A stretch of DNA of 64,000 bases from DATFVJ01 sp963727015 (GTDB lineage Bacteria > Actinomycetota > Actinomycetes > Streptosporangiales > Streptosporangiaceae), in contig CAVSEV010000012.1 in assembly GCA_963727015.1 (NCBI GenBank), forward strand, positions 62,001 to 126,000, in the 5' to 3' direction. Of this stretch, positions 51,620 through 59,567 are shown piece after piece. The position numbers and the translations under genes were made by a program. Within the stretch, counting starts at the first letter, position 1. Every line of letters starts with the position of its first letter. Under the pieces are notes generated by a model. The model made no database searches. It worked only from the letters and a program-made list of their open reading frames with translations, and was not told where the DNA came from.

Positions 51620-52377
51620 TCCTCGTCGTCGCTCTCGATGTTGACCGGCTCACCGTTGTCCGGACCTATCCAGGTCACGTGCAGCTCGCCGAGCGGCTGG
51701 ATCTGCTCGAACGAGACCGCCTGCTCACGGTAAAGCTCAAGCAGTGCGAGGAAGCGCGCAACCACCTCGTAGGTGCCCGCGCAATCCCCCGTCAGGGCCC
51801 GGAACGTGGCACGGCGCTGCGTGCGCAACCGTCCCGCGAGCAGTTGGGCCTGCTCGCGCACGCTGGTCCGCGGCGCGTGGATGTGGTCGACCGAGACCAT
51901 GGGAACCGGTTTGGGCGTCAGGACCCGTGCGGCAAGTGCGGCGAACTCCGCCGCGCCAAGGCCGACGAGCACCTCCGGCAGCATCTCGGCGAAGGCTGGC
52001 TCCATCGGGACGCGGCGCGGGAAGCGGCGGGCCTGCTCCGCCATCCTTCCTGCGAGCACGCCTGCCACCTCCTTATACGCCCGGTACTGCAGGAGCCGCG
52101 CGAACAGCAGATCCCTGGCCTCAAGCAAGGCCAGGTCCTCCTCGTCCTCCACCTCACCCGCAGGAAGCAGCCTCGCCGCCTTGAGGTCGAGCAGCGTAGC
52201 CGCGACCAGCAGGAAGTAGCTGGTCTGATCCAAGTCCCAGGCGCCGCCATGCGCCGAGATGTAGGCGATGAACTCGTCGGTCACCTGCGAAAGCGCAACT
52301 TCGGTGATGTCGAGCTTGTGCTTGGAGATAAGTGCCAGCAGCAGGTCGAATGGCCCCTCGAATACATCAAGGTGCAC
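51616..52377 (-). CDS. scpA: Segregation and condensation protein A
   Basis: 253 aa, GTG 52377 (no better upstream start in frame). Kleisin subunit bridging SMC heads. VHLDVFEGPFDLLLALISKH is the family N-terminus. LDITEVALSQVTDEFIAYIS, LLVAATLLDLKAARLLPAGE, DLLFARLLQYRAYKEVAGVL and RRATFRALTGDCAGTYEVVA, RFLALLELYREQAVSFEQIQ follow, with the C-terminal wHTH (GELHVTWIG). First gene of the scpA-scpB-rluB-aroH-tyrA-der row. Usually parA lies directly upstream; here about 2.9 kb with an XRE/DUF397 pair and a hemolysin III gene separate them. Confidence 0.93.
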   Translation of the reverse strand: MHLDVFEGPFDLLLALISKHKLDITEVALSQVTDEFIAYISAHGGAWDLDQTSYFLLVAATLLDLKAARLLPAGEVEDEEDLALLEARDLLFARLLQYRAYKEVAGVLAGRMAEQARRFPRRVPMEPAFAEMLPEVLVGLGAAEFAALAARVLTPKPVPMVSVDHIHAPRTSVREQAQLLAGRLRTQRRATFRALTGDCAGTYEVVARFLALLELYREQAVSFEQIQPLGELHVTWIGPDNGEPVNIESDDEE

Positions 52378-52559
52378 CTGGAAGCCGGGCCGCGCCGGCC
52401 GTCTCGCCGACGACGTCGCCGATGGCTGCGCCGCTCACGGGTCCGACGTTAGCCGAACCCGGCCGTTGGCACGGCGTTGCGCCGCGTTAGAGCGTGTCCG
52501 CAGGACCGGAATGACGGCTGGGCGTTACTGGGCGCGGCATGGCTGCGGATGGATGCCGC

Positions 52560-52700
52560 GCGGCTGAGTGGCGGCTGCTGGCTTGCGGGCTGCTGGTGGC
52601 TGAAGGCTTGCGCGCTGCTGGTGGCTGAAGGCTTGCGCGCTGCTGGTGGCTGCGGGGTGACTCGTGGCTGCGGGGTGACTAGTGGCTGCGGGTCGGCTGA
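52560..52700. repeat. Imperfect tandem repeats between scpA and the XRE gene
   Basis: GCTGCTGGTGGCTGAAGGCT-like 27-bp units and GTGGCTGCGGGGTGACT-like 17-bp units follow each other. No gene is supported in this 490-bp spacer. Confidence 0.6.
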
Positions 52701-52775
52701 TGGATTCGGAACGGCTGATTGACACGGGATGGCTGCGGCGGGCGGCGCTCGAGGCGGCGGGCGGTGCTCCAGGCG

Positions 52776-52840
52776 CGATCCGGCAGGGCGAGGAGGAGTC
52801 GATAGTGGAACTGTCGGCGACGCCAAAAACCTGCGGGACC
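52776..52840 (-). repeat. MITE-like dispersed repeat, partial copy 3
   Basis: Read on the minus strand it contains GTCCCGCAGGTTTTTGGCGT followed by CGCCGACAGTTCCACTATCG and CCTGCCGGATCG, aligned with both outer parts of copies 1 and 2 but lacking the roughly 60-bp middle. Ends are degraded. Confidence 0.55.
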
Positions 52841-52926
52841 CCTACACGGTAACCAGACGAGCCCATAACGTAGACAAAGCTGGGGCCACAGCGTTACGCT
52901 AAGTACGCACATTTCGTAACGAGGCG

Positions 52927-53754
52927 GTGGACGCGATGGGTGGCAGGTCTGACAGAGTTGACGCGGCGCTGGCGGTGTTCGCGGAGGAATTGAAGCTGGC
53001 CCGCAACGCGACCGGCCTGACTCAGGAACAACTCGCCGTGAAGATCGCCTACAGCCCGGCACTTGTCGGCGCGGTGGAAACGTGCCGCCGGGTAGCGAGC
53101 CGTGACTTCGCCCGGCGCTGCGACGAAGTGCTCAGCACCGGGGGCGTGCTCGGTCGTCTGCACCGGCTCGTCGCCGGTCAAGCCCACCCCTCGTGGTTCC
53201 GGCCGTTCGTGGAACTCGAGGCAGGCGCTACGTCACTGCGGTCCTGGGAGCCCCTGCTCGTTCCCGGGCTGTTACAGATCGAGCACTACGCAGCTGCGGT
53301 TCTGCGAGCGGCGCGGCCCGCAGATCCGGACGACCGCGTCCAGCAAGACGTCAGCGCCCGGATGGAACGGCAGGCGGTCTTCGCAACAGATGAGCCGCCG
53401 ATGCTGTGGGCGGTGCTCGATGAGAGTGTCCTGCGCCGGCCCATTGGCGGCCCGCATGTGATGCATGCGCAGCTCGCGTACCTCGCCGAGGCCGCCGAGC
53501 AGCCGAAGATCATGATTCAGGTGATGCCGCTCGGTGTGGGCGCCCACGCCGGGCTCACCGGCGGATTCGTCATCGCGACATTCCGTGATGGCCCGGATTC
53601 GCTCTATCTGGAGACCGCCTCGGCGGGGCTCATCGTCGAGCGGCCCGAGGCCGTGGAGTCCTGCGCGTTCAGCTTCGACGCGCTGCGGGCCGAGGCGCTA
53701 TCCAGTACTGCCTCACTCGATCGCATTAGAAAGGTGATGAAGGAATGGACCTGA
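52927..53754 (+). CDS. XRE-family regulator with DUF5753 (Scr1-like)
   Basis: 275 aa from GTG 52927 (ATG 52936 also possible). HTH: AVFAEELKLARNATGLTQEQ, LAVKIAYSPALVGAVETCRR. The DUF5753 domain covers about residues 95-270: RSWEPLLVPGLLQIEHYAAA, VQQDVSARMERQAVF, PPMLWAVLDESVLRRPIGGP and PKIMIQVMPLGVGAHAGLTG. Such proteins are abundant in streptomycetes, pair with DUF397 proteins and influence development or antibiotic production. Its stop overlaps the DUF397 start by 10 bp, so they are co-translated. The same HTH-DUF5753 module is the C-terminal half of the caspase fusion at 16.8 kb. Confidence 0.9.
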   Translation: MDAMGGRSDRVDAALAVFAEELKLARNATGLTQEQLAVKIAYSPALVGAVETCRRVASRDFARRCDEVLSTGGVLGRLHRLVAGQAHPSWFRPFVELEAGATSLRSWEPLLVPGLLQIEHYAAAVLRAARPADPDDRVQQDVSARMERQAVFATDEPPMLWAVLDESVLRRPIGGPHVMHAQLAYLAEAAEQPKIMIQVMPLGVGAHAGLTGGFVIATFRDGPDSLYLETASAGLIVERPEAVESCAFSFDALRAEALSSTASLDRIRKVMKEWT

Positions 53755-54029
53755 CCGACGTCAAATGGCGTAAATCATCGTGGAGCGGCGGGAACGGCGG
53801 CAACTGCGTCGAGATCGCCGCGGTCCCTGGCTGGCGCAAGTCCTCGTGGAGCGGCGGAAACGGCGGCAACTGCGTCGAGGTCGCGGCGGCCAATCCCGCG
53901 GGTAAGCCGCATCGCGTGGTCGCGGTGCGCGACTCCAAAGATCCGGACGGGCCTAAATTGATCTTCACGGCGACCGCGTGGCGCATGTTCACCGCCGCCG
54001 CGAAACACGGCACGTTCGACCTCGCTTGA
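53745..54029 (+). CDS. DUF397 protein with internally duplicated motif
   Basis: 94 aa. Starts MDLTDVKWRKSSWSGGNGGN, CVEIAAVPG, then repeats WRKSSWSGGNGGNCVEVAAA. One DUF397 unit normally has a single W(R/K)KSSxSxxxGxCVEVA motif; here a 60-bp tandem duplication gives two. The tail HRVVAVRDSKDPDGPKLIFT with TAWRMFTAAAKHG is standard. DUF397 proteins bind and antagonise the adjacent XRE-DUF5753 regulator. The duplication could alter stoichiometry or be neutral. Confidence 0.9.
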   Translation: MDLTDVKWRKSSWSGGNGGNCVEIAAVPGWRKSSWSGGNGGNCVEVAAANPAGKPHRVVAVRDSKDPDGPKLIFTATAWRMFTAAAKHGTFDLA

Positions 54030-54111
54030 CCCACAGGCGCATCGAGGCGCCCAGATTTCATGCGCGTGGTTGGTTGCCCGCGCCTCACAAGCACGGGTTT
54101 CCAACCACGTC

Positions 54112-54285
54112 ATGAACACAAATCATGAAATAACTGATGAGAATGGGACGCAACACATCGCCGCCCAGCTCTCACATCCGAAGGGTGACGACTTAGCGAA
54201 GATCGCGGCAGGGATCCAGAAGGGAGCCGTTGATTCCGATAGCTGGGGCCCGCCGGTCGCTGAGGTCAGCCTGCCCGGTAGGTGA
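54112..54285 (+). CDS. Short hypothetical protein, 57 aa
   Basis: From ATG 54112: MNTNHEITDENGTQHIAAQL, then KGDDLAKIAAGIQKGAVDSD and SWGPPVAEVSLPG. Polar and soluble, lower GC than the surroundings. No family recognised. Its end overlaps the convergent hemolysin III gene by 20 bp. It could be a real small gene following the DUF397 gene, or chance. Confidence 0.3.
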   Translation: MNTNHEITDENGTQHIAAQLSHPKGDDLAKIAAGIQKGAVDSDSWGPPVAEVSLPGR

Positions 54286-54952
54286 CAAGTGACACCGCGA
54301 CATACTGCGTCACCCACGCGAGCACTGTGAGTAGGTGGAAGACCTCATGGAAGCCGAACCACCGCGGCGATGGGTTGGGACGCTTGAGCGCGTACACGAG
54401 GCCGCCCAGGGTGTAGAGGAGGCCACCGACGATTACCAGCACCGTGGCCGCCACACCCGCGCCGCGTACCAGGCCCGGCAGCACGAAGATCGCGACCCAG
54501 CCAAGCGCGATGTACAGCGGTGTGTAAAGCCACCGGGGGGCGTCGATCCACACCAATCGGAAGATGAGCCCGAGCGCCGCGCCGGTCCAGACGGTGGCAA
54601 GCACCGCGACCTGAGCGGCGCCGTGCAGGGCGAGTAGCGCGAACGGCGTATAGGTACCCGCGATTATCAGGTAGATATTTGAGTGGTCGAGGCGCTTGAG
54701 CACCCGGCGGGGCGCCGCCGACACTGCCGCCCGGTGGTAGAGGGCGCTGATACCAAACAGCAGGGACGAGGACGCCGTGTAGATAGCGGCGGCGACGAAT
54801 GCCCTTGTCGTCGGCGCGAGTGCCATCAGCACGACGCCAGCGATTGTCGCCACCGGAAAGGCGACAAGATGCAGCCAGCCGCGCAGCTTTGGCCTGAACT
54901 CGCGTGCGACCTCGCCCGCCTGCGCGGCAAACTGGCGGGCAGGTCTTCTCAT
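54266..54952 (-). CDS. trhA: Hemolysin III / PAQR-family membrane protein (TrhA-like)
   Basis: 228 aa with seven hydrophobic segments. RPKLRGWLHLVAFPVATIAG is the N-terminal helix with the conserved R-G-W-H. ASSSLLFGISALYHRA has the Ser and His of the metal site. LKRLDHSNIYLIIAGTYTPF carries the D-H-S signature. The C-terminal FGFHEVFHLLTVLAWVTQYV has the two His that complete the zinc centre. Homologous to PAQR receptors/hydrolases; bacterial members help adjust membrane lipid homeostasis. It lies between parA and scpA, where it is not part of the usual gene order. The symbol follows the bacterial TrhA family. Confidence 0.88.
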   Translation of the reverse strand: MRRPARQFAAQAGEVAREFRPKLRGWLHLVAFPVATIAGVVLMALAPTTRAFVAAAIYTASSSLLFGISALYHRAAVSAAPRRVLKRLDHSNIYLIIAGTYTPFALLALHGAAQVAVLATVWTGAALGLIFRLVWIDAPRWLYTPLYIALGWVAIFVLPGLVRGAGVAATVLVIVGGLLYTLGGLVYALKRPNPSPRWFGFHEVFHLLTVLAWVTQYVAVSLVTYRAG

Positions 54953-55180
54953 ATCCCCATTATCTGGCCGGCTGCCGGATCCGGAGCCGGATGATCGCGC
55001 GGCCGCCGGTGAGCCGCGTCACTTCCGCAGGCCAGGCGCCTTCACAGCGAAGCGGACGGATCCACTCGGTGATCCGCTGGCATCGTCCCGCCGCGGGCAC
55101 ACGGTGGTCTCAGGGCCTCGCCCGGGGCAGATGCTGGACCGGTACGGCGTCGGTGTGGTGGGGCGAAAGAACTCAGCAGC

Positions 55181-55308
55181 TTCCGGCGGTCCTGGCTTCC
55201 GGCGGTCCTGGCTTCCGGCGGTCCTGGCTTCCGGCGGTCCTGGCTTCCGGCGGTCCTGGCTTCCGGCGGTCCTGGCTTCCGGCGGTCCTGGCTTAGGGCA
55301 GTTCTGGC
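55181..55308. repeat. 16-bp minisatellite downstream of parA
   Basis: TTCCGGCGGTCCTGGC occurs seven times without a mismatch (55181-55292), followed by a degenerate copy (55293-55308) and traces of another. It ends just before the parA stop codon region. Palindromic parts are weak, so this is more likely replication slippage than a terminator. Confidence 0.9.
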
Positions 55309-55319
55309 TTCAGGCAGCC

Positions 55320-56522
55320 TTACCCGCCTGGACCGGCCTTCCACCGCTCCAGAACCTCCTTGGCGAGCTCACGGTACGCGGAGGCGCCCATGGAAGCGGA
55401 GTCGAACCGGGTAATGGGCTCCCCCGCGACGGTCGCGTCGGGGAAGCGCACGGTCCGATTGATCACAGTATGGAAGACCGCGTCGCCGAATCCGTCGACC
55501 ATGCTCGACAGCACCTCACGCGAGTGCAGCGTGCGAGAGTCGTACATGGTCGCGAGCAGCCCTTCAATGGCGAGCTTGTGGTTCAGCCTGCGCGTGACCT
55601 TTTCGATCGTCTCCATCAGCAGAGCCACGCCGCGCATGGCGAAGTACTCACATTCGAGCGGCACCAGCACGCCGTGCGAGCAGGCCAGCGCATTGACGGT
55701 GAGCAGGCCGAGCGACGGCTGGCAGTCGATGAGCAGCACGTCGTACTCGGACAGCACAGGCTCCAGCACGCCGCCGAGCACGTATTCGCGGCCGACCTCT
55801 TGCACGAGCTGCACCTCGGCGCCGGACAGGTCGATGTTGCTCGGCAGCAGGTCCATGCCGTCCACACCGGTCTTCAGCACCACGTCCGCGGGGGTCACAC
55901 CGCGCTCCATGAGCAGGTTGTAGACGGTGTACTCGAGCTGCAAAGGGTGAATACCCAGGCCGACCGACAGCGCGCCCTGCGGGTCAAAGTCCACCAGCAG
56001 CACCCTGCGACCGCACTCCGCGAGCGCGGCGCCGAGGTTGATCGTGGTCGTGGTCTTGCCCACGCCACCCTTCTGGTTACAGACAGCGACCACCCGCGCG
56101 GGACCGTGTGTGGTGAGCGGTTCGGGCTCGGGCAGCGAAGGCATCGGCCGACCGGTAGGACCGTACCCGGGCGGCCGCTCGTGCCCGGCTATCCGTTCGA
56201 CACCTGCGACTCGATCAGACGCTGCCACTCGATCAGACGCTGCGACTCGATCAGATGCTGCAACTCGATCTGACACCGCAGACCGCTCAGACACCGTCGC
56301 TCGCTCGGACGCGGCGCGTCCCTGCGCCCGGCGCTCCGTTTTCTGATGCGTGGCCTGCTCCGGTGCCTGTGCAGTTGCCTGTCCTGCTGCCTGTGCCGCG
56401 TGCTCGGTAGCCGCGCGCTGGGTTGCTGCTATCTGGGTTGTTGCCACCAGTTGTGACCTCCCCGGCAGACGACCCTGGACTGTCTGGCTCGCGACATTAG
56501 GCCCTGCGCAGGCTAGCGGCAA
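55320..56522 (-). CDS. Chromosome-partitioning ParA/Soj-family ATPase
   Basis: 400 aa. Deviant Walker A in VVAVCNQKGGVGKTTTTINL (residues about 147-160, with signature Lys), LLVDFDPQGALSVGLGI (A'), DVLLIDCQPSLGLLTVNALA (Walker B) and CEYFAMRGVALLMETIEKVT. The remainder is standard. The N-terminal about 125 residues are a poorly conserved, repeat-rich extension (RVAASD four times) coded by 18-bp tandem repeats. MPSLPEPEPLTTHGP would be an alternative start close to the domain. No parB is adjacent; this is the paralogue that normally precedes scpA and follows xerD, distinct from the origin-proximal parAB. Confidence 0.9.
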   Translation of the reverse strand: MPLACAGPNVASQTVQGRLPGRSQLVATTQIAATQRAATEHAAQAAGQATAQAPEQATHQKTERRAQGRAASERATVSERSAVSDRVAASDRVAASDRVAASDRVAGVERIAGHERPPGYGPTGRPMPSLPEPEPLTTHGPARVVAVCNQKGGVGKTTTTINLGAALAECGRRVLLVDFDPQGALSVGLGIHPLQLEYTVYNLLMERGVTPADVVLKTGVDGMDLLPSNIDLSGAEVQLVQEVGREYVLGGVLEPVLSEYDVLLIDCQPSLGLLTVNALACSHGVLVPLECEYFAMRGVALLMETIEKVTRRLNHKLAIEGLLATMYDSRTLHSREVLSSMVDGFGDAVFHTVINRTVRFPDATVAGEPITRFDSASMGASAYRELAKEVLERWKAGPGG

Positions 56523-56621
56523 GCCGACTCACCGGTCACGCGCGATATGTCCGCAAGGATTGTTTCCGCACCGGCCGCGATGACGGCCGGTCGGGGTCAG
56601 CGAGTCACGTAGCAAGGTCGG

Positions 56622-56768
56622 CCCAGTGAGGTCAGCCCAGTGAGGTCAGCCCAGTGAGGTCAGCCCAGTGAGGTCAGCCCAGTGAGGTCAGCCCAGTGAG
56701 GTCAGCCCAGTGAGGTCAGCCCAGTGAGGTCAGCCCAGTGAGGTCGGCCCAGTGAGGTCAGCCCAGTG
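56622..56768. repeat. 14-bp minisatellite between xerD and parA
   Basis: CCCAGTGAGGTCAG is repeated ten times (one copy with G for A) from 56622 to 56761. A final part overlaps the xerD stop codon and last codons. It fills nearly the whole intergenic region. Confidence 0.9.
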
Positions 56769-57765
56769 CCCGGGGGTGCGCGGCGGCGTACACCTCACGC
56801 AGGTGATCCACGGTGACAAGCGTGTAGACCTGGGTGGTCGTGACCGATGCGTGGCCGAGCAGTTCCTGCACCACGCGGACGTCCGCGCCGCCGTCGAGCA
56901 GGTGAGTGGCGAACGAATGCCGCAGCGTGTGCGGTGAGACGTCGGCGAGCCCGGCCCGGCAGGCCGCCGCGCGAAGCACCATCCACGCGCCCTGCCTGGT
57001 CAGCCTGCCGCCACGCGCGTTGAGGAACACGGCACCGGCCCCGGCGCCGTGGGAATGCCTGCGGCTTGCCCCCGGCAGGCCCGCGAGCGCCGGCCTGCCC
57101 CGCACCAGGTATGCGTCGAGCGCGGCGCGAGCGTAGCTGCCGACGGGCACGACCCGCTGTTTGCCACCCTTACCAGCCAGCCGAACGGCGCCGGGAGTGT
57201 CGCGATCGGCCTGGCGGAGTTCAAGGTCATCGACGTCGAGACCCACTGCCTCCGAGATCCTCGCCCCGGTGCCGTACAGCAGTTCGAGCAAGGCGCGGTC
57301 GCGCAGCGCGGCGGGCTCGGTCGCGGTGACCGTGAAATCCGGGGAACCGGGAGAAGACGACGCACAGTCCGGAGCGGGCGGCGCACCCGGGGCCGCCGCG
57401 TCGAGCAGGCGTCCTACCTCCGAGACCGAGATCGCCTTGGGCAGCCGCCTTGGTGGCGCCGGCGGGCGCACCTCCCGCGCGGGGTCGGCGGGGGCCAGGC
57501 CCTCGCGGAGCGCGAACGCGTGCAGGCCGCGCACGGCGATCACCGCGCGGGCCGCCGAACCCGCGGCAAGTGGCGGATGCCCGTCGCCCCCCTGGCGCAG
57601 CCCGGTGAGGAAAGCGGCGACGTCCTCCGCCGTGACCACCGCCAGGCTCGTCTTGCCCCGTGCAGCCATCGCGTCGAGGTACCGTAGCAGGTCGCGACGG
57701 TAGGACTCGAGCGTGTTACGGGAAAGGCCGCGCTCGACCGTGAGATGCTCGAGATAACCGTGCAC
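56758..57765 (-). CDS. xerD: Tyrosine recombinase XerD
   Basis: 335 aa from GTG 57765. Core-binding domain: GYLEHLTVERGLSRNTLESY, RRDLLRYLDAM, ALREGLAPADPAREVRPPAP. Catalytic domain: RDRALLELLYGTGARISEAV (Arg I), RLAGKGGKQRVVPVG (Lys), SPHTLRHSFATHLLDGGADV (His-Arg II), LLGHASVTTTQVYTLV with nucleophile Tyr in TTTQVYT. Resolves chromosome dimers at dif. It starts 27 bp after the ald stop. A Pro/Ala/Ser-rich insert (GAPPAPDCASSSPGSPD) sits between two blocks of the catalytic domain. The last codons lie in the 14-bp minisatellite. Confidence 0.92.
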   Translation of the reverse strand: MHGYLEHLTVERGLSRNTLESYRRDLLRYLDAMAARGKTSLAVVTAEDVAAFLTGLRQGGDGHPPLAAGSAARAVIAVRGLHAFALREGLAPADPAREVRPPAPPRRLPKAISVSEVGRLLDAAAPGAPPAPDCASSSPGSPDFTVTATEPAALRDRALLELLYGTGARISEAVGLDVDDLELRQADRDTPGAVRLAGKGGKQRVVPVGSYARAALDAYLVRGRPALAGLPGASRRHSHGAGAGAVFLNARGGRLTRQGAWMVLRAAACRAGLADVSPHTLRHSFATHLLDGGADVRVVQELLGHASVTTTQVYTLVTVDHLREVYAAAHPRALG

Positions 57766-57791
57766 CTGGCGGTCGAGCTCGCAGGTCGCGG

Positions 57792-58922
57792 TCAGCCAAG
57801 CACCTCCTCAAGCGTGGCCACGCTGCTCACGGGCAGCCCGTGCGCCTCGGCGACCGGCTGGCAGGCGAGCATCCCCTCGTGGGTGCTGAGCCCGAGCGCG
57901 AGCGCGGGATCGGCGCGCAGCGCCGCACGCCAGCCGCGGCTCGCGATCTCCACAGCGTAGGGCAGCGTCACGTTGGTGAGCGCGTAGGTGGACGTGTGCG
58001 GCACCGCGCCGGGCATGTTGGCGACGCAGTAGAAGACCGAGTCGTGCACGCGGTAGGTGGGGTCGGCGTGGGTGGTCGGACGCGAACTCTCGAAGCAGCC
58101 GCCCTGGTCGATGGCGATGTCCACCAGGACGGAGCCTGGCTTCATCCTGCTGACGAGGTCATCGGAGATGAGCATGGGTGCCTTCGCGCCAGGGACCAGG
58201 ACCGCGCCGATGACAAGGTCCGCATCGATCGCGGCCCGCTCAACCTCGTAGGTGTTGGACGTGACGGTCTGGCAGTGGCCCTGGTAGATGGCGTCGGCCG
58301 AGCGCAGCCTCGCCACGTTCTTGTCCACCAGGAGCACCTCGGCCTGCATGCCGAGCGCGATCGCGGCGGCATTCATGCCCGACACCCCGGCGCCCAGCAC
58401 GACAACCTTTGCGGCGTAGACGCCGGAAACCCCGCCCATCAAGACGCCGCGGCCGCCGCCGTCACGCTGCAAGTGATGCGCGCCGACCTGGGGCGCCATC
58501 CGGCCCGCCACCTCGGACATCGGCGCGAGCAGCGGCAGGGACCCGTCAGGCAGCTGCACCGTCTCGTATGCGATCGAGGTGATCCCAGAGCCGAGCAGCG
58601 CGTCTGTGCACGGCCGCGAGGCGGCCAGGTGCAGGTATGTGAAGAGCAGCTGGCCCTTGCGCATGCGGTGGTATTCATCCGCCACCGGCTCCTTCACCTT
58701 GAGGATCAGGTTGCCTGCTTCCCACACCGCGTCGGCGGAGCTGAGGATGGACGCGCCCGCGGCAGTGAAATCCGCATCGGGGATAGCGGAACCATCGCCC
58801 GCGCCGGCCTCGACGAAGACCTCGTGACCGCCACGCACAAGCTCGTGCACGCCGGCCGGGGTGATCGCCACCCGGTACTCGTGATTCTTGACCTCTTTGG
58901 GGACGCCCACCTTCATGGCCAT
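57792..58922 (-). CDS. ald: Alanine dehydrogenase
   Basis: 376 aa. NAD-dependent conversion of L-alanine to pyruvate and ammonia, or the reverse. KVGVPKEVKNHEYRVAITPA has substrate-binding Arg. VKEPVADEYHRMRKGQLLFT and YLHLAASRPCTDALL contain the catalytic Lys and His. KVVVLGAGVSGMNAAAIALG is the NAD-binding loop; DLVIGAVLVPGAKAPML, SVLVDIAIDQGGCFESSRPT and NMPGAVPHTSTYALTNVTLP follow. Full length. It sits in the conserved pyrG-NUDIX-ald-xerD order, 24 bp behind the NUDIX gene; all are likely co-transcribed. Confidence 0.95.
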   Translation of the reverse strand: MAMKVGVPKEVKNHEYRVAITPAGVHELVRGGHEVFVEAGAGDGSAIPDADFTAAGASILSSADAVWEAGNLILKVKEPVADEYHRMRKGQLLFTYLHLAASRPCTDALLGSGITSIAYETVQLPDGSLPLLAPMSEVAGRMAPQVGAHHLQRDGGGRGVLMGGVSGVYAAKVVVLGAGVSGMNAAAIALGMQAEVLLVDKNVARLRSADAIYQGHCQTVTSNTYEVERAAIDADLVIGAVLVPGAKAPMLISDDLVSRMKPGSVLVDIAIDQGGCFESSRPTTHADPTYRVHDSVFYCVANMPGAVPHTSTYALTNVTLPYAVEIASRGWRAALRADPALALGLSTHEGMLACQPVAEAHGLPVSSVATLEEVLG

Positions 58923-58946
58923 CAGACCTCTCTCAGCTCGTGCCGA

Positions 58947-59567
58947 TCAGCCCTCAGGTGCGTCGGCACTGCGCAGTGTTGCGAATCCGTCAGACCGGGC
59001 GGCGTACGCGGACAAGATACCCACCACAGCCGTTGGATTGTGGAGATGACCGGCGAAGATGCCGCGGACGGCGTCCTCCAGGGGCACCCAGGCGACCTCC
59101 ATGCTCGCCTCCTCGTGCCGCGGCGAGAAGTCACGCTCGGCCGTCGGCACCTCGGTCAGGCCATGGGCGAGAAAAATCCGGATCCGCTCATTGCTCATAC
59201 CCGGCGAGGTGAAGAAGTCAACCAGAGTGAGCCACTCCGCGGCGCGGTAACCGGCCTCCTCGAGCAGTTCGCGCCTGGCGGTGGCCAGCGGCGTCTCGCC
59301 ATCGACGTCGCGCAGCCCGGCCGGCAGCTCCCACAGGAGCCTGCTGACCGGATGACGGTACTGGCGGACCATCAGCACCCGCTCGCCCTCGTCGATGGCA
59401 ACCACGGCGACGGCACCTGGATGCTTCACCACGTCACGGTCGGCCACCTCGCCGTCCCGCATCGCGACCCGGTCGGTACGGACGCTGAACACGCTGCCCG
59501 CGTACCGCGCAGTCGTGGTAAGCACAGGCCAGCACGCTGGGACGTCAGCGATCGATGGACCTGTCAT
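58947..59567 (-). CDS. NUDIX hydrolase, ADP-ribose pyrophosphatase-like
   Basis: 206 aa from ATG 59567, overlapping the pyrG stop (ATGA). SVFSVRTDRVAMRDGEVADR, VVKHPGAVAVVAIDEGERVL, VRQYRHPVSRLLWELPAGLR and the Nudix box: G in PAGLRD, then ATARRELLEEAGYRA (consensus REL-EE-G). FTSPGMSNERIRIFLAHGLT is the segment typical of ADP-ribose hydrolases. Splits ADP-ribose into AMP and ribose-5-phosphate. Conserved neighbour of pyrG and xerD in actinobacteria. Confidence 0.9.
   Translation of the reverse strand: MTGPSIADVPACWPVLTTTARYAGSVFSVRTDRVAMRDGEVADRDVVKHPGAVAVVAIDEGERVLMVRQYRHPVSRLLWELPAGLRDVDGETPLATARRELLEEAGYRAAEWLTLVDFFTSPGMSNERIRIFLAHGLTEVPTAERDFSPRHEEASMEVAWVPLEDAVRGIFAGHLHNPTAVVGILSAYAARSDGFATLRSADAPEG

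Noticed and set aside
56622..56768. Possible CRISPR array
   Set aside because: Repeats are head-to-tail with no spacers. The same holds for 55181-55308 and the WD40 array.
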